64,000 nucleotides of DNA. Source: an uncultured Bacteroidales bacterium (GTDB lineage: Bacteria; Bacteroidota; Bacteroidia; Bacteroidales; UBA3824). Below are positions 54,417-63,027 of the stretch, one piece after another. Location of the stretch: contig CALFIU010000178.1 in the NCBI GenBank assembly GCA_937877455.1, positions 54,916-118,915 on the forward strand, written 5' to 3'. Under the pieces are notes generated by a model. That model was given only the letters and a program-made list of their open reading frames with translations. It did not search any database and had not been told where the DNA came from. The position numbers and the translations under genes were made by a program. Each line of letters starts with the position of its first letter. Position 1 is the stretch's first letter.

Positions 54417-55181
54417 CTAAAAATTTTCAAAAATTCCAAGTCCGAACAATGCAAAATCATACTTTACGGGGTCTTCAGGATCCAATTCTCTAAGGTGATT
54501 GGTTATTTCTTCTACTGTTTTCCAATCGTTTTGTTTGCGAGTTATCAATCCAAGTTTACGTCCTGTTGTTGCCGTATGTACGTCAAGAGGAAGCATTAAG
54601 TTTCGTTGTGGTATGTTCCAAAGTCCAAAATGTACTCCGCTTTTATCTTTGCGACATAGCCACATCAAAAACATGTTAAGTCGTTTTCCTGCAGCACCTT
54701 TGGCTACATCGGCAATGTGTTTTTCTGTACGTTTGGGAAAGTTGCAACTAAAAAATATTTTTCTAAATTCTGCCAATGTTTCTCTTATGTTTTGTGTTTT
54801 TTGAAAAGCGGATTCAAAAATTGTTTTTAGACCACCGTAGTTTTGATAGATGTTGTTAAGTGAAGCGAGTGTATATATAAAGTCGGGATGTTGAAATGTG
54901 CGATGTACAAAATATGGGATTTCATCGGCTTTTTCTTTGTTGAAATTCATTACAAAGTCGTATGGCGAACTACCCATTATTTCAATCATTTTTTTTGCAT
55001 TTGATATTATCATTTGGCGTTTACCCCATGCAATTGTTGATGACAAGAATGCTGATATTTCAATATCCTCGCGCATAGAAAACGAATGTGGAATTTGTAT
55101 CGGGTCGCTTTCTATGAAATTTGGGGTGTTGTATTGATAATATTTTTGGTCTAAAAACTCTTTTAGTTCGTCCTTTCCCAT
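54417..55181 (-). CDS. TIGR02757 (DUF2400) family protein
   Basis: A 254-residue conserved protein of unknown function, common in Bacteroidetes and some other phyla. It shows the family features IEISAFLSSTIAWGKRQMI, FVHRTFQHPDF, KRLNMFLMWLCRKD, and LMLPLDVHTATTGRKLGL. Relatedness to helix-hairpin-helix DNA glycosylases has been suggested by the LPLDVHT region. It follows lolD after three bases and is followed by the membrane gene after nine, so all are probably in one transcript, though no functional link is evident. Confidence 0.85.
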   Translation of the reverse strand: MGKDELKEFLDQKYYQYNTPNFIESDPIQIPHSFSMREDIEISAFLSSTIAWGKRQMIISNAKKMIEIMGSSPYDFVMNFNKEKADEIPYFVHRTFQHPDFIYTLASLNNIYQNYGGLKTIFESAFQKTQNIRETLAEFRKIFFSCNFPKRTEKHIADVAKGAAGKRLNMFLMWLCRKDKSGVHFGLWNIPQRNLMLPLDVHTATTGRKLGLITRKQNDWKTVEEITNHLRELDPEDPVKYDFALFGLGIFENF

Positions 55182-55184
55182 ATT

Positions 55185-55859
55185 TTAAATAGTGTTAGAA
55201 TTTTCGTGTTTAAAAATTATACCGTCTTTCATTCCAATAATTCTATCACTTAAACTTGCAAATGTTTCATCGTGCGTTACGATAATGAATGTTTGTCCAA
55301 AACTATCGCGCAGTTTGTGAATTAGGGTATGTAATTCCTCTCTATTTTTGCTATCGAGGTTTCCTGAAGGTTCATCTGCAAAGATTACTGATGGATTGTT
55401 AACCAAAGCTCTTGCTATTGCTACACGCTGTTGTTCACCACCTGATAGTTCTGACGGTTTGTGGTTGAGCCGGTGGCTAAGATTTAGAAATCCAAGTAGT
55501 TCGGTGGCGCGTTTTTCAGTTTCTTTTTTGTTCTTACCGCCAATTAAAGCAGGAATGCACACATTTTCTAATGCAGAAAACTCTGGTAATAAGTGGTGGA
55601 ATTGAAACACAAATCCAATGTGTTTGTTTCTAAAATCGGCGAGTTTATGTGGTGGTAGGGTATTTACATCAGTATTGTCTATCAAAACTGTGCCTTGGTC
55701 GGGTTTTAATAGAGTTCCAGCTATTTGAAGTAGAGTAGTTTTTCCTGCTCCACTTGCTCCTACTATTGATACAATTTCGCCAACTTGTATTTCGAGGTCT
55801 ATACCTTTTAGCACGTCAAGATTTCCAAAACTTTTGTGTATGTTGGTTAGTTTTATCAT
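55185..55859 (-). CDS. lolD: Lipoprotein-releasing system ATP-binding protein LolD
   Basis: The ATPase of the LolCDE transporter, which extracts lipoproteins from the inner membrane. The 224 residues have all ABC motifs: Walker A GASGAGKTT, Q-loop VFQFHHLLPEF, signature LSGGEQQR, Walker B VIFADEPSGNLD and H-loop IVTHD. The Q-loop text (HHLLPEFSALENV) is that of LolD and the MacB group. The membrane partner is not next to it, as is usual in Bacteroidetes. Given the many surface lipoproteins in the window, this role is fitting. The start is the ATG at 55859. Confidence 0.85.
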   Translation of the reverse strand: MIKLTNIHKSFGNLDVLKGIDLEIQVGEIVSIVGASGAGKTTLLQIAGTLLKPDQGTVLIDNTDVNTLPPHKLADFRNKHIGFVFQFHHLLPEFSALENVCIPALIGGKNKKETEKRATELLGFLNLSHRLNHKPSELSGGEQQRVAIARALVNNPSVIFADEPSGNLDSKNREELHTLIHKLRDSFGQTFIIVTHDETFASLSDRIIGMKDGIIFKHENSNTI

Positions 55860-55898
55860 TTTAAACTATAAAATATTTTTCAAAGGTAGGATTTATTT

Positions 55899-56606
55899 TT
55901 ATAAGTGCAAATAAAAATCTTTAGTTAGGTTGAAATATTGTTGCGAAAATTTATTGTCTTTGGTTCGGATTATGAGATTGTTTTGGTTTAGTGGTAATTT
56001 ATAATCTTTTGAAAATGAAAGCATTGAGCGTATTGGACTTTTATCTTCAACAGAATATACGTCGGTTTTTCTAAAAAGATATAATTGATTTTTTGTACAT
56101 ATTTTTACAAAATCAGACACTTGGTCGAAAGGTATTATAACCGAAAAAAAACCGTTGGGTTTTAGGATGTATTTAACGCATGGGATTAAATCTTTAAATT
56201 TTAAACTATCTTCGTGGCGAGCTATGTTGCGTGCGTAATTGTTTGGTTTTAGGCTATTTGTAAAATATGGAGGATTGGATACGGCGCAGTCAAATTGTTG
56301 ATAATAATTTTTGCTCCATTGTCTAAAATCAGAAAGATAAGGTGTAATTCTATTATCGAATTTTGAATTGTTGAAATTTGTAGATGCTTGATAATAAGCA
56401 TTTTGTTCTATTTCAACAGCGGCTATTTCTGCATCATTGCAACGTTGAGCGCAAGCCAATGCAATAAATCCTGTTCCTGTGCCTATGTCAACTATTTTTT
56501 TGCAATTGTCAACGTATGCCCATGCGCCAATTAAAACCCCGTCGGTACCTATCTTCATTGCCGTCTGATCTTGTTCTATGGCAAATTGTTTAAAAATAAA
56601 TCCCAA
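55899..56606 (-). CDS. trmN6: tRNA1(Val) (adenine37-N6)-methyltransferase
   Basis: A class I SAM-dependent methyltransferase (YfiC/TrmN6) that modifies A37 of tRNA-Val. It has FKQFAIEQDQTAMKIGTDGVL at the N-terminus, motif I VDIGTGTGFIAL, and the catalytic SNPPYF that marks N6-adenine enzymes. The open frame runs up to 56681, but that extension passes through a terminator hairpin. I therefore start at the TTG at 56606, which gives MGFIFKQF and the normal length of about 235 residues. No ATG fits better. A non-ATG start lowers certainty of the 5' end. Confidence 0.83.
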   Translation of the reverse strand: MGFIFKQFAIEQDQTAMKIGTDGVLIGAWAYVDNCKKIVDIGTGTGFIALACAQRCNDAEIAAVEIEQNAYYQASTNFNNSKFDNRITPYLSDFRQWSKNYYQQFDCAVSNPPYFTNSLKPNNYARNIARHEDSLKFKDLIPCVKYILKPNGFFSVIIPFDQVSDFVKICTKNQLYLFRKTDVYSVEDKSPIRSMLSFSKDYKLPLNQNNLIIRTKDNKFSQQYFNLTKDFYLHL

Positions 56607-56643
56607 TTTTTTATAAAAAATTATATGATTATAACTTATAAAA

Positions 56644-56691
56644 TACCAAAAACATGGTTTTGTTGTATTTACAACTACCATGTTTTTGGTA
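56644..56691 (-). terminator. Long hairpin terminator after the S41 protease gene
   Basis: A perfect 14-bp inverted repeat, TACCAAAAACATGG (56644-56657) with CCATGTTTTTGGTA (56678-56691), encloses a second stem, GTTGT/ACAAC. On the minus strand it is followed by a TTTTAT stretch. It lies between the protease stop and the methyltransferase start. Confidence 0.78.
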
Positions 56692-56757
56692 ATTCTTTAC
56701 TATCAAACTATTTTTTATTTTGTAATTATCACGTTATTTTCATTCGTTGTAAAAAAT

Positions 56758-58215
56758 TCAAATGAAATCGTCGTGTGTAATTATCAACTGTTTAAGTACC
56801 TCAGGTTTTCCATAGTTGCCAATATAGTTGCTATTTTTTTGAAATTTTTGAGTTGTGCGTTTAGCTATGCTTCCTCCATCTATGAGTGTAAGTGCTTGAG
56901 CCAAAAGTGGTTCTTCTTCATCGCCAAGTTCGTAACAATATGTATCTTCAATTTCATAATCAGGAGTCCAGCCATTTTCAAAGTCCATGTTGCCATTGCT
57001 GTCTGTACAACTTCCAACAACTAAATATACTGCCCATTCTGAATAGGGGATACCGTTGCTATCGCTGCCCTCGTCTTCATCGTCATTAATGAGATAACAA
57101 CTTGTGTATTTGCCAGTTGTAGTTTCTCCAATTAATATAACGTCCATGTAAGGTTTTAGTCCCGAAATAAGTTCTTCACTTGCCGAAGCTGTTGTATTTG
57201 ATGTAAGAACATAGAGCCGTTTGAGGTTGAGATTTGCATTTTGCTCTGTAAAATATGTGTAAAATGGATCTTGATCCATTTCGTTTTGATACTTTTTATA
57301 ATATTGTGTTAAATATGAATTATATACGCTTTGTATAAATACTTTTCCAGCATTGCCCTCAGGTACAATCAACGATGCAAGTGTATCAAGAGTTGAAACG
57401 TAACCGCCAGAATTTAGTCTTAAATCCAAAACCAATTCGTCTATTTGCCAACTTTGTAGTTTTTCGCACGCATCAACTATTTCTGTTGCGCTCATTGTAA
57501 AAGAATCGTAGAGTAGGTAACCAATGCGTTTTCCGTTGCGAGTAATGAGTTTGTTTTGCAATATAGGGTTTATGGTCATTTGTTTTTTTGTTATCAAACT
57601 AGATGTGTAGGTATCGCTACTATACGATATTTCGCCTTCATCGTCAGTAACAATTTTTTTATATGTTAATGTGTAACTTGTTTTTGCTAATAGTTCCTGG
57701 TAATTGCTCGGTGTTAAGGTTGTTCCGTCAATGGCAGTTATTACATCGCCACGTTTTATACCAGCAGATTGAGCAGGAGAATCGTCATAAACATAGTTTA
57801 CAGTTGCTATAACAGTACTTTTGTTGCTGTCGCCATAATATAATGAGTAATTTATGCCATCGGTGGAGTAGTCGTTGTCCAACTCGCTGTAAACTTCTGA
57901 ATAGTTGTTCATTACAAAAGAATATCTATCGCGACTATCAATAAAAGTCTCGAACATTTCTTCTGGGTCTTCAAACTGAGAATAATAACTTGAACTTGAT
58001 TGCGACGGTATGTTGCTGTTCCACAAATAATAATAGTATGATATGGAATGAACAAATTCAAATACGGTATAATCGGTTTGGTTTTGTTGACTATTACGTT
58101 GAGAGCGATTGCCATTTCCACTGCTTATGTCAGTTTCATCGTTTTTACTGCATGAACATAAATTTAATAGCAAAGCCGTTGTTAAAACGGTGTAGAATAA
58201 TGATTTTAGTTTCAT
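56758..58215 (-). CDS. S41 (C-terminal processing) peptidase lipoprotein
   Basis: A 485-residue envelope protease. The signal peptide ends at LCSC, followed by a Ser/Asn/Gln-rich linker. An N-terminal helical domain comes next, then a PDZ domain (about 140-200; YDDSPAQSAGIKRGDVITAIDG) and the S41 core. The core has IGYLLYDSFT, LVLDLRLNSGGYV, the nucleophile Ser in TSNTTASASEELI and the base Lys in GETTTGK. These are all intact. It fits the Bacteroidetes lipoprotein group of CtpA-like enzymes that trim surface or periplasmic proteins. A TATATTTG -7 box lies about 35 bases upstream. Confidence 0.9.
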   Translation of the reverse strand: MKLKSLFYTVLTTALLLNLCSCSKNDETDISSGNGNRSQRNSQQNQTDYTVFEFVHSISYYYYLWNSNIPSQSSSSYYSQFEDPEEMFETFIDSRDRYSFVMNNYSEVYSELDNDYSTDGINYSLYYGDSNKSTVIATVNYVYDDSPAQSAGIKRGDVITAIDGTTLTPSNYQELLAKTSYTLTYKKIVTDDEGEISYSSDTYTSSLITKKQMTINPILQNKLITRNGKRIGYLLYDSFTMSATEIVDACEKLQSWQIDELVLDLRLNSGGYVSTLDTLASLIVPEGNAGKVFIQSVYNSYLTQYYKKYQNEMDQDPFYTYFTEQNANLNLKRLYVLTSNTTASASEELISGLKPYMDVILIGETTTGKYTSCYLINDDEDEGSDSNGIPYSEWAVYLVVGSCTDSNGNMDFENGWTPDYEIEDTYCYELGDEEEPLLAQALTLIDGGSIAKRTTQKFQKNSNYIGNYGKPEVLKQLIITHDDFI

Positions 58216-58249
58216 AATTATACTTTATTGTTTAAAAACTTATTTTTTG

Positions 58250-58257
58250 CAAATATA
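58250..58257 (-). promoter_or_regulatory. -7 box of the S41 protease gene
   Basis: TATATTTG on the minus strand fits TAnnTTTG. No TTTG is present at the usual distance upstream. Confidence 0.4.
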
Positions 58258-58503
58258 TCTTTTATAGTTATTGTTAAAAAGAAAAATTTGCATTTAAGTT
58301 TAAATTATCTACAGATAAGGCTATTTAAATAATTTTAAATCAAAAGGTTGTAATTACTAATAATTGTTAATTTATTAATTTTATAGTTTTTTTTAAAAAT
58401 TTTTATGGATGAGATGATGTTAAAAAAATCAATTGTTAAATATTTAGTTATCAATATTTTACAAATTAATATGATTTTTTTTGAAAAAAAAGTTGTCAAA
58501 AAA
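58258..58503. other. Gene-free gap
   Basis: Very AT-rich sequence between divergent transcripts (protease to the left, tRNA to the right). No open frame or strong structure is seen apart from the two promoters at its ends. Confidence 0.5.
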
Positions 58504-58534
58504 TTTGCAGAAATCAAAAAAGCATCTACCTTTG
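58504..58534 (+). promoter_or_regulatory. Promoter of the tRNA-Gly gene
   Basis: TTTG (58504-58507) and TACCTTTG (58527-58534) are separated by exactly 19 bases, a perfect match to the Bacteroidetes consensus. The tRNA begins 41 bases after the -7 box. Confidence 0.72.
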
Positions 58535-58574
58535 CATCGCAATTGAGAAACAAAAGTTCTTAAAAATAATAAAC

Positions 58575-58647
58575 GCGGGAATAGCTCAGTTGGTAGAGCG
58601 CAACCTTGCCAAGGTTGAGGTCGCGAGTTCGAGCCTCGTTTCCCGCT
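58575..58647 (+). tRNA. tRNA-Gly (anticodon GCC)
   Basis: A complete 73-base cloverleaf: acceptor GCGGGAA with TTCCCGC plus discriminator T, D arm AGCTC..GAGC, anticodon stem CAACC/GGTTG with loop TTGCCAA (anticodon GCC), and T arm GCGAG TTCGAGC CTCGT. CCA is not encoded. tRNA genes are common integration sites; a large inverted repeat and accessory genes follow on the right side. Confidence 0.95.
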
Positions 58648-59234
58648 CTATTTTGAGATACATTTTTTGTTATTCATTTTTTAGGTTTTGTTATACATTT
58701 TTCTCTGAAATAAAAGGATAAGTTGATTTTCATGGTTCTGTAAAGTAAAACGGTTTTTTAGCCGTTTTTATTTTTTATAATATTTCTTTCTACTTTGGTA
58801 TTTACAATTACCAACCTTTCAACATACGGATCATCTTAACCCTACAATGAAATGAAGACGTGGATAAATTATGGATTTTAAAAAAACGTTGAGAATTAAC
58901 CTTGACATTTTGCAAACAATTTATTTTCAATAAACAACGATATTACTGCGGTTGGCTATGCTTTTGTAACGGATTTTCAGGAGTTTTTAACTCAAGTTTC
59001 GCAAGTGTTTTCTCTCTACGAATTAAACGGATTAAAACGAATGATTATATAAACATCGTTTCTACAACGAATGAAACAAATACATATTTAGTTCATTTGT
59101 TTTGTATTCGTTTGATTCGTAGAGAGAAAACACTTGCGAAACTTGAGAAATTTAATTTATTGGGGTTCTGAAAATTATAATAAAGTTCTAATAATGTGCT
59201 TTTTTTAGGCGTGCGAAATCAAAACTTGCACAAC
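58648..59234. other. Gap after the tRNA, mostly non-coding
   Basis: Apart from the inverted-repeat element at 58991-59146 I see no gene. A weak hairpin (AAAACGG with CCGTTTT, about 58747-58767) followed by T-rich sequence can end the tRNA transcript. Confidence 0.5.
58991..59146. repeat. 156-bp inverted-repeat element (MITE-like)
   Basis: The left arm (58991-59029, beginning CTCAAGTTTCGCAAGTG) and right arm (59109-59146) are complementary over 38-39 bases with one mismatch. Between them is about 80 bp that itself holds AT-rich inverted motifs. It codes for nothing. It could be a small non-autonomous mobile element or a very stable RNA hairpin. Confidence 0.8.
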
Positions 59235-60989
59235 TCATATCACCTCGTACTTTGCCAATTCCCAACCGCTGAACACCATGATAATCCCAATCAGATTCCA
59301 GCCTTTTTGTGCGGCTTGGTCTTTGAGCCTTTTGTCGGTGATGTATTTGGGCAGTTGGAGGCGGGCTTCAGAGAGTTTTTTGTTGATGTCGGCATCGCTC
59401 GACTTGTGCGGAATGTATTTTAACTCAATGACGTATGCGTATGGAGTGCCAAGGCGCGGCTCTATGTAGATGTCGCTGTAGCCATGCCCAAGTTCCTTTT
59501 CGGTGTATGTTGTAAAAAACGTTGTATTTGTACCGATGTGCGATAGCATAAAACCTTTTACAAACGCCTCGCCGTATTTGCCGAAGTCGGCATTAGAACT
59601 GTTGTCGGTCATGCAACTTGCCACATAACGCAAAAAAGGCTCGTGCTCGCCATCGTATGCAAAATTATAGCCGAGATCGGTTAAAATGTTTTCGTCGGTT
59701 TTCCACGACAGCAAATTGTCGTAACACCGTTTCATGTATCCGAAATATTGCTGGTTGACTGTAGCGTTTGGAATTATCAACAAAGTCCTGCCAATCTCGT
59801 GTCTGCCAATTGACAACAGCCCCATATAATACATCAGGCTAACGAGGTTTTCGTAGCTTGTAAGTTCGTCGAGCGAGAATGTAGTCTTAATTTGCGCATA
59901 AATTTGTCCATCGCTTGTAACACGCTGAATTAACGATGTCTTATCCCCGAATGACTTTTCAAAACGGATTAGTTTGGTCATTTTGTTGTAATCAGTCTTG
60001 ATGTTGTCATCTACCATTTCGGTGGGAAGGTGGCCGCCGTTTGCAATATAAAAATCTATGAAATACAACGCCATATCCGAATTGTACATACGGTCGTCGT
60101 TCACCGAATCGGTGCAGAAACAATTGTTGTCGTACCAAGGTTTGGTAATTTCAATGAGTTCGTCAACGGTATGATGAAATACACCCGTCGCATCTCGGTA
60201 ATATTCAAGCATTTGACGGAATTCTGTTTCTGTAAAGCCCGCCAATGAGTTGAATTTTCCTCTTGTTGAGATGTTTTTGCCAATATTGAAACCGCTTGTT
60301 ACATCGCTGAGTGTCAATGGTGTAACGCCCGAAATCAAAATCCTTGCAACAGCGGCAGCATTTTCGGTGGTGGCGGCTTTCAGGTTGTTGAAAAAGAAAC
60401 GGAAAAAGCCGTCGCCGTGCGTCAATTCATTGTAGTTGTGTTCGCTGTCGGCAAGCATTGTGTTGGCAAAATTGTCATACTCATCGATGATTACATAAAT
60501 ACGGTGATCGCAAAAGTTAACTTGGCTAATCAATGCAGTAAACGCATCGTTTGAATTGTCTGCTGCTTTTATAATCTCTTTTGTTTCTTTGGGCAATAGA
60601 GCCTCGTATTTTTCTGTAAAAGAATATATTATAGTTTTTACGTATGTATCAAAAGATTTTTGTACTTTTTCCTTGTCAGGGTCTATTGTAGAGAAATTGA
60701 ATTTGAGTATCATATATTTGTTGCGCTCGTCAGTTGGATTTTTGCCAATCCACAATTTAGAGAACAACGCCTCAAACTTGTCTTTGAAAGCAACATCATA
60801 ATATGCCGCCACCATGTTGAGCATCAGGCTTTTGCCAAAACGCCGAGGACGCAGGAAGAATTGATATTTGTTTTCTTCAAGACTGGGCAAAAACATAGTC
60901 TTGTCCACATAGTATTTGTTTTCTTTGCGGATTGTTTCAAAGTCGCTCATGCCGTATGGCAGAAGGCGGATTTTGTTTGATGTAGCCAT
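59235..60989 (-). CDS. AAA-ATPase-like / PD-(D/E)XK nuclease protein (DUF1703 type)
   Basis: A 584-residue protein of the large, mobile AAA-ATPase_like family. It starts with LLPYGMSDFETIRKENKYYV and DKTMFLPSLEE. It has a Walker-A-like RPRRFGKSLML, Walker B VYVIIDEYDNF-like residues, SGVTPLTLSDVTSGFNI, and a C-terminal nuclease domain with YSDIYIEPR, YVIELKYI (the Asp and Glu-x-Lys of PD-(D/E)XK). The frame is open to 61127, but the family start MATSNKIRLLPYG is at the ATG 60989. The function is unknown; it often occurs in many copies in gut Bacteroidetes. It is flanked by inverted-repeat elements on both sides here. Confidence 0.88.
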   Translation of the reverse strand: MATSNKIRLLPYGMSDFETIRKENKYYVDKTMFLPSLEENKYQFFLRPRRFGKSLMLNMVAAYYDVAFKDKFEALFSKLWIGKNPTDERNKYMILKFNFSTIDPDKEKVQKSFDTYVKTIIYSFTEKYEALLPKETKEIIKAADNSNDAFTALISQVNFCDHRIYVIIDEYDNFANTMLADSEHNYNELTHGDGFFRFFFNNLKAATTENAAAVARILISGVTPLTLSDVTSGFNIGKNISTRGKFNSLAGFTETEFRQMLEYYRDATGVFHHTVDELIEITKPWYDNNCFCTDSVNDDRMYNSDMALYFIDFYIANGGHLPTEMVDDNIKTDYNKMTKLIRFEKSFGDKTSLIQRVTSDGQIYAQIKTTFSLDELTSYENLVSLMYYMGLLSIGRHEIGRTLLIIPNATVNQQYFGYMKRCYDNLLSWKTDENILTDLGYNFAYDGEHEPFLRYVASCMTDNSSNADFGKYGEAFVKGFMLSHIGTNTTFFTTYTEKELGHGYSDIYIEPRLGTPYAYVIELKYIPHKSSDADINKKLSEARLQLPKYITDKRLKDQAAQKGWNLIGIIMVFSGWELAKYEVI

Positions 60990-61186
60990 AATTACGATAC
61001 TTAAATTATTTCCAACTGCGAAGATAAAAATAATTTTTGAAATTTTGCTCAATAAAGTGCGACAATCAAAAAAAATCTTTTGCGTATTGGGAAAAACGTT
61101 GTATTTTTGCGTATAATAAAACATCAAAACTAATACTTAAGAAACAGAAAAACTATAAACTAACATATTAAAACATTGAGCTTTAC
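60990..61186. other. Gene-free gap upstream of the AAA/nuclease gene
   Basis: A TATCTTCG element on the minus strand close to the start codon approximates the -7 box. Nothing else is recognised; the open frame that extends upstream has no coding character. Confidence 0.4.
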
Positions 61187-61330
61187 GCTCTTATTCTCAA
61201 TTCTGAAAAATTCCCCAATTTAAAGTACACGAGAATAAGCGAGCGAGAGGTTTCCGCTGTATAGCGTGAGCCTCTCGCTCGCTTATTTGTGTACAAGGTA
61301 TTGGGGAATACCACAGAATTGAATAAGCAT
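61187..61330. repeat. Large imperfect palindrome upstream of the HTH gene
   Basis: A perfect 17-bp stem, AATAAGCGAGCGAGAGG with CCTCTCGCTCGCTTATT, is embedded in further paired blocks moving outward: GTACAC/GTGTAC, ATTCCCCAAT/ATTGGGGAAT, TCAATTCTG/CAGAATTGA, and a weaker TTATTC/GAATAA. The GC-rich centre differs sharply from the genome background. It could be a dispersed palindromic element or the fold of a structured RNA. Confidence 0.82.
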
Positions 61331-61409
61331 AACAGAGAGAAAAGAAACGGCTTCACGCTCTTTTTTTATGCATATACATTAAGGGTGTCGGCTCGCAAAA
61401 GAGACAATT

Positions 61410-61625
61410 ATGAACACCATTCACATAGGCCACAAAATAGAGGAAGTTTTCAATAAGACGGAACGTCCGAAAACATGGTTCGCCAAGAAACTTAACTGCG
61501 ACCCATCCAACATATACCGCATCTTCAAGCGCAAGAGCATCGACACAGACCTTCTGTTCAAAATCTCAGAAATCCTTGACTATGATTTCTTTACGCTCTA
61601 CAAACCCAAAAAGCATGACAATTAA
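61410..61625 (+). CDS. Small XRE-like helix-turn-helix protein
   Basis: A 71-residue DNA-binding protein. The helix-turn-helix is clear in WFAKKLNCDPSNIYRIFKRKSID, followed by LLFKISEILDYDFF. Bacteroidetes carry many such short regulators beginning with an (I/T)HIG motif, as here (NTIHIGHKI). The large palindrome 80 bp upstream is a candidate regulatory target or a shared mobile unit. The gene heads a short run of small plus-strand genes, but there is a gap of 160 bp before the next one. Confidence 0.8.
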   Translation: MNTIHIGHKIEEVFNKTERPKTWFAKKLNCDPSNIYRIFKRKSIDTDLLFKISEILDYDFFTLYKPKKHDN

Positions 61626-61786
61626 TCACGATTCCATTGCCAAATATTCACAAAAGCATGGACAAATCGTCACGGAAAATGCTTTGCGGAGTGGGAGAGG
61701 GGGTGTAAATTTGCAAATGAAGACAAACGGAAAATACGAGCCGCCGACTTAAAGGGTGTAGGGAACTATTAATATGCGATTTTGTT

Positions 61787-61981
61787 ATGGCAACAACTTG
61801 TGTAGTAATGTTCAAAAATGGTAAAGAACAGTATATTGAAATTGACGATTGGTATTCAAGCTACGAATGGGAAGAAACTGATGGTTATTTCTATTTGTAT
61901 GGAGTTGATAGGGGTACAGATACTTATGATCAACTTGCTAAAATTCGTCTAAAAGCAATAAATGGATATTATTTTGAATAA
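61787..61981 (+). CDS. Small hypothetical protein
   Basis: A 64-residue protein (MATTCVVMFKNGKEQYIEID, ending NGYYFE) with alternating hydrophobic and charged residues. The pattern, strands separated by turns and a WYSSYEWEETDGYF stretch, suggests a small beta-sheet domain. I do not recognise it. The start ATG follows a gap that holds no other gene. It stands at the head of a trio of small genes; the next starts 29 bases after its stop. Confidence 0.55.
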   Translation: MATTCVVMFKNGKEQYIEIDDWYSSYEWEETDGYFYLYGVDRGTDTYDQLAKIRLKAINGYYFE

Positions 61982-62010
61982 AAGTAATACACTTAATAAG
62001 TTTGGAAAAA

Positions 62011-62328
62011 ATGAAGGAACTTGAAACCTTAAGATATAAAGGTATATATATTGATAACAAACTATTGTATATCATTGACAAAGTAAAGGCTATACAACAA
62101 GGCATTGATATTGCAATTATCACAATTGCAATGATAGAAGCTAATGTACCTGATGAGAATTATGATTTTTATCGTCAATTATTTATGCCTTTTAGGCAAA
62201 TTGCTGTGTGTGAGGTGTTAGAAGATGAAACCATTACAGATGTTAATAGTATTGTTAAACGACTCAATAGTGAATATGTAAATGACAAAGAGTTAACTGG
62301 GTTAATTGCAGAATTGGTGTCGGTATAA
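62011..62328 (+). CDS. Hypothetical helical protein
   Basis: A 105-residue protein, predicted all-helical and acidic (MKELETLRYKGIYIDNKLL, then AIQQGIDIAIITIAMIEANV). The ATG at 62011 is taken over a TTG three codons upstream. No family is recognised. Its place between two small acidic proteins and its similar size suggest an accessory module such as a toxin-immunity or phage-derived set, but nothing in the sequence proves it. Confidence 0.5.
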   Translation: MKELETLRYKGIYIDNKLLYIIDKVKAIQQGIDIAIITIAMIEANVPDENYDFYRQLFMPFRQIAVCEVLEDETITDVNSIVKRLNSEYVNDKELTGLIAELVSV

Positions 62329-62401
62329 TAAATAAAGAGAAATGAAACGCCGAAAAACACATATAAATATAACGAAAAGAACAATTGGCTAATTTATAAA
62401 T

Positions 62402-62761
62402 GTAAAAAATCTAAAAAATATTCTTCGAGATATCTGCGATGATGGATATGCAGAATGGGTTCTTAACTTGTGTACTCCCGATGGAGAAACTTACACAATA
62501 AATGCCATATGGGTTGATGGCGACGGTGACATTTATTTGCATTCAACTGATACAGAAGATGATTTGTACGAATATACAGCGTGGAACATACTAAAAAGGC
62601 TCAACAAGCACTATCCTAAAACATACGTGTATTTTAAACCAACAGATGAAGATGGCGAAAGTTATTGTTGGGATATTGAAAATAATTGGTACATTCATAC
62701 AGAATATGATGATGACTATGATATGGAAGTAGATAGCCTATATTTAGGTGAAATGGACTAA
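62402..62761 (+). CDS. Hypothetical acidic protein, 5' end uncertain
   Basis: An acidic protein with FKPTDEDGESYCWDIENNWY and an Asp-rich end (EYDDDYDMEVDSLYLGEMD). Reading from the TTG at 62468 gives 97 residues, but the same frame is open and coding-like from about 62402 (NLKNILRDICDDGYAEWVLN), with no ATG in frame. An ATG at 62399-62401 is followed at once by TAA; loss of two bases there would give MKNLKNIL. So the real start has probably been damaged or misread. No family is recognised. Proteins rich in Asp and Glu like this are often inhibitors or immunity proteins. Confidence 0.45.
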   Translation, partial: VKNLKNILRDICDDGYAEWVLNLCTPDGETYTINAIWVDGDGDIYLHSTDTEDDLYEYTAWNILKRLNKHYPKTYVYFKPTDEDGESYCWDIENNWYIHTEYDDDYDMEVDSLYLGEMD

Positions 62762-62904
62762 TAAAACAAAGAAATTCATATAATTTGTCTTGTCAGAGAA
62801 TATATCTTTAATTATACACTTGGGGGGAAACACATTTTCTGTACAATCTTAGCACGTTTCAAGTTTCATATCGAAATCCATCGTAATTTCCATCTGTTTG
62901 TCAA

Positions 62905-63027
62905 CTATGTAGTATTATTGTGAACCAAACAGACACTTTCAACAACCTCTACTGTAATTTCCAATTTGGCGACACCTAATTGTCGTATAAATTCCTTTTG
63001 AATATCATAATTCGTTATTTTTTTGAT
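62905..63027 (-). pseudogene. C-terminal end of an unknown protein, cut by the junction
   Basis: A minus-strand frame reads IKKITNYDIQKEFIRQLGV and then AKLEITVEVVESVCL to a TAG at 62905-62907. It looks like coding sequence but has no start: its beginning would lie where the HtrA-like fragment begins. Short, so the call rests on composition and on its matching orientation. Confidence 0.3.

Noticed and set aside
56607..56681. N-terminal extension of the tRNA methyltransferase
   Set aside because: The extension is a translation of the terminator hairpin and lies before the conserved family start.
60990..61127. 46-residue N-terminal extension of the AAA/nuclease protein
   Set aside because: The family start follows at 60989; the extension covers the promoter region.
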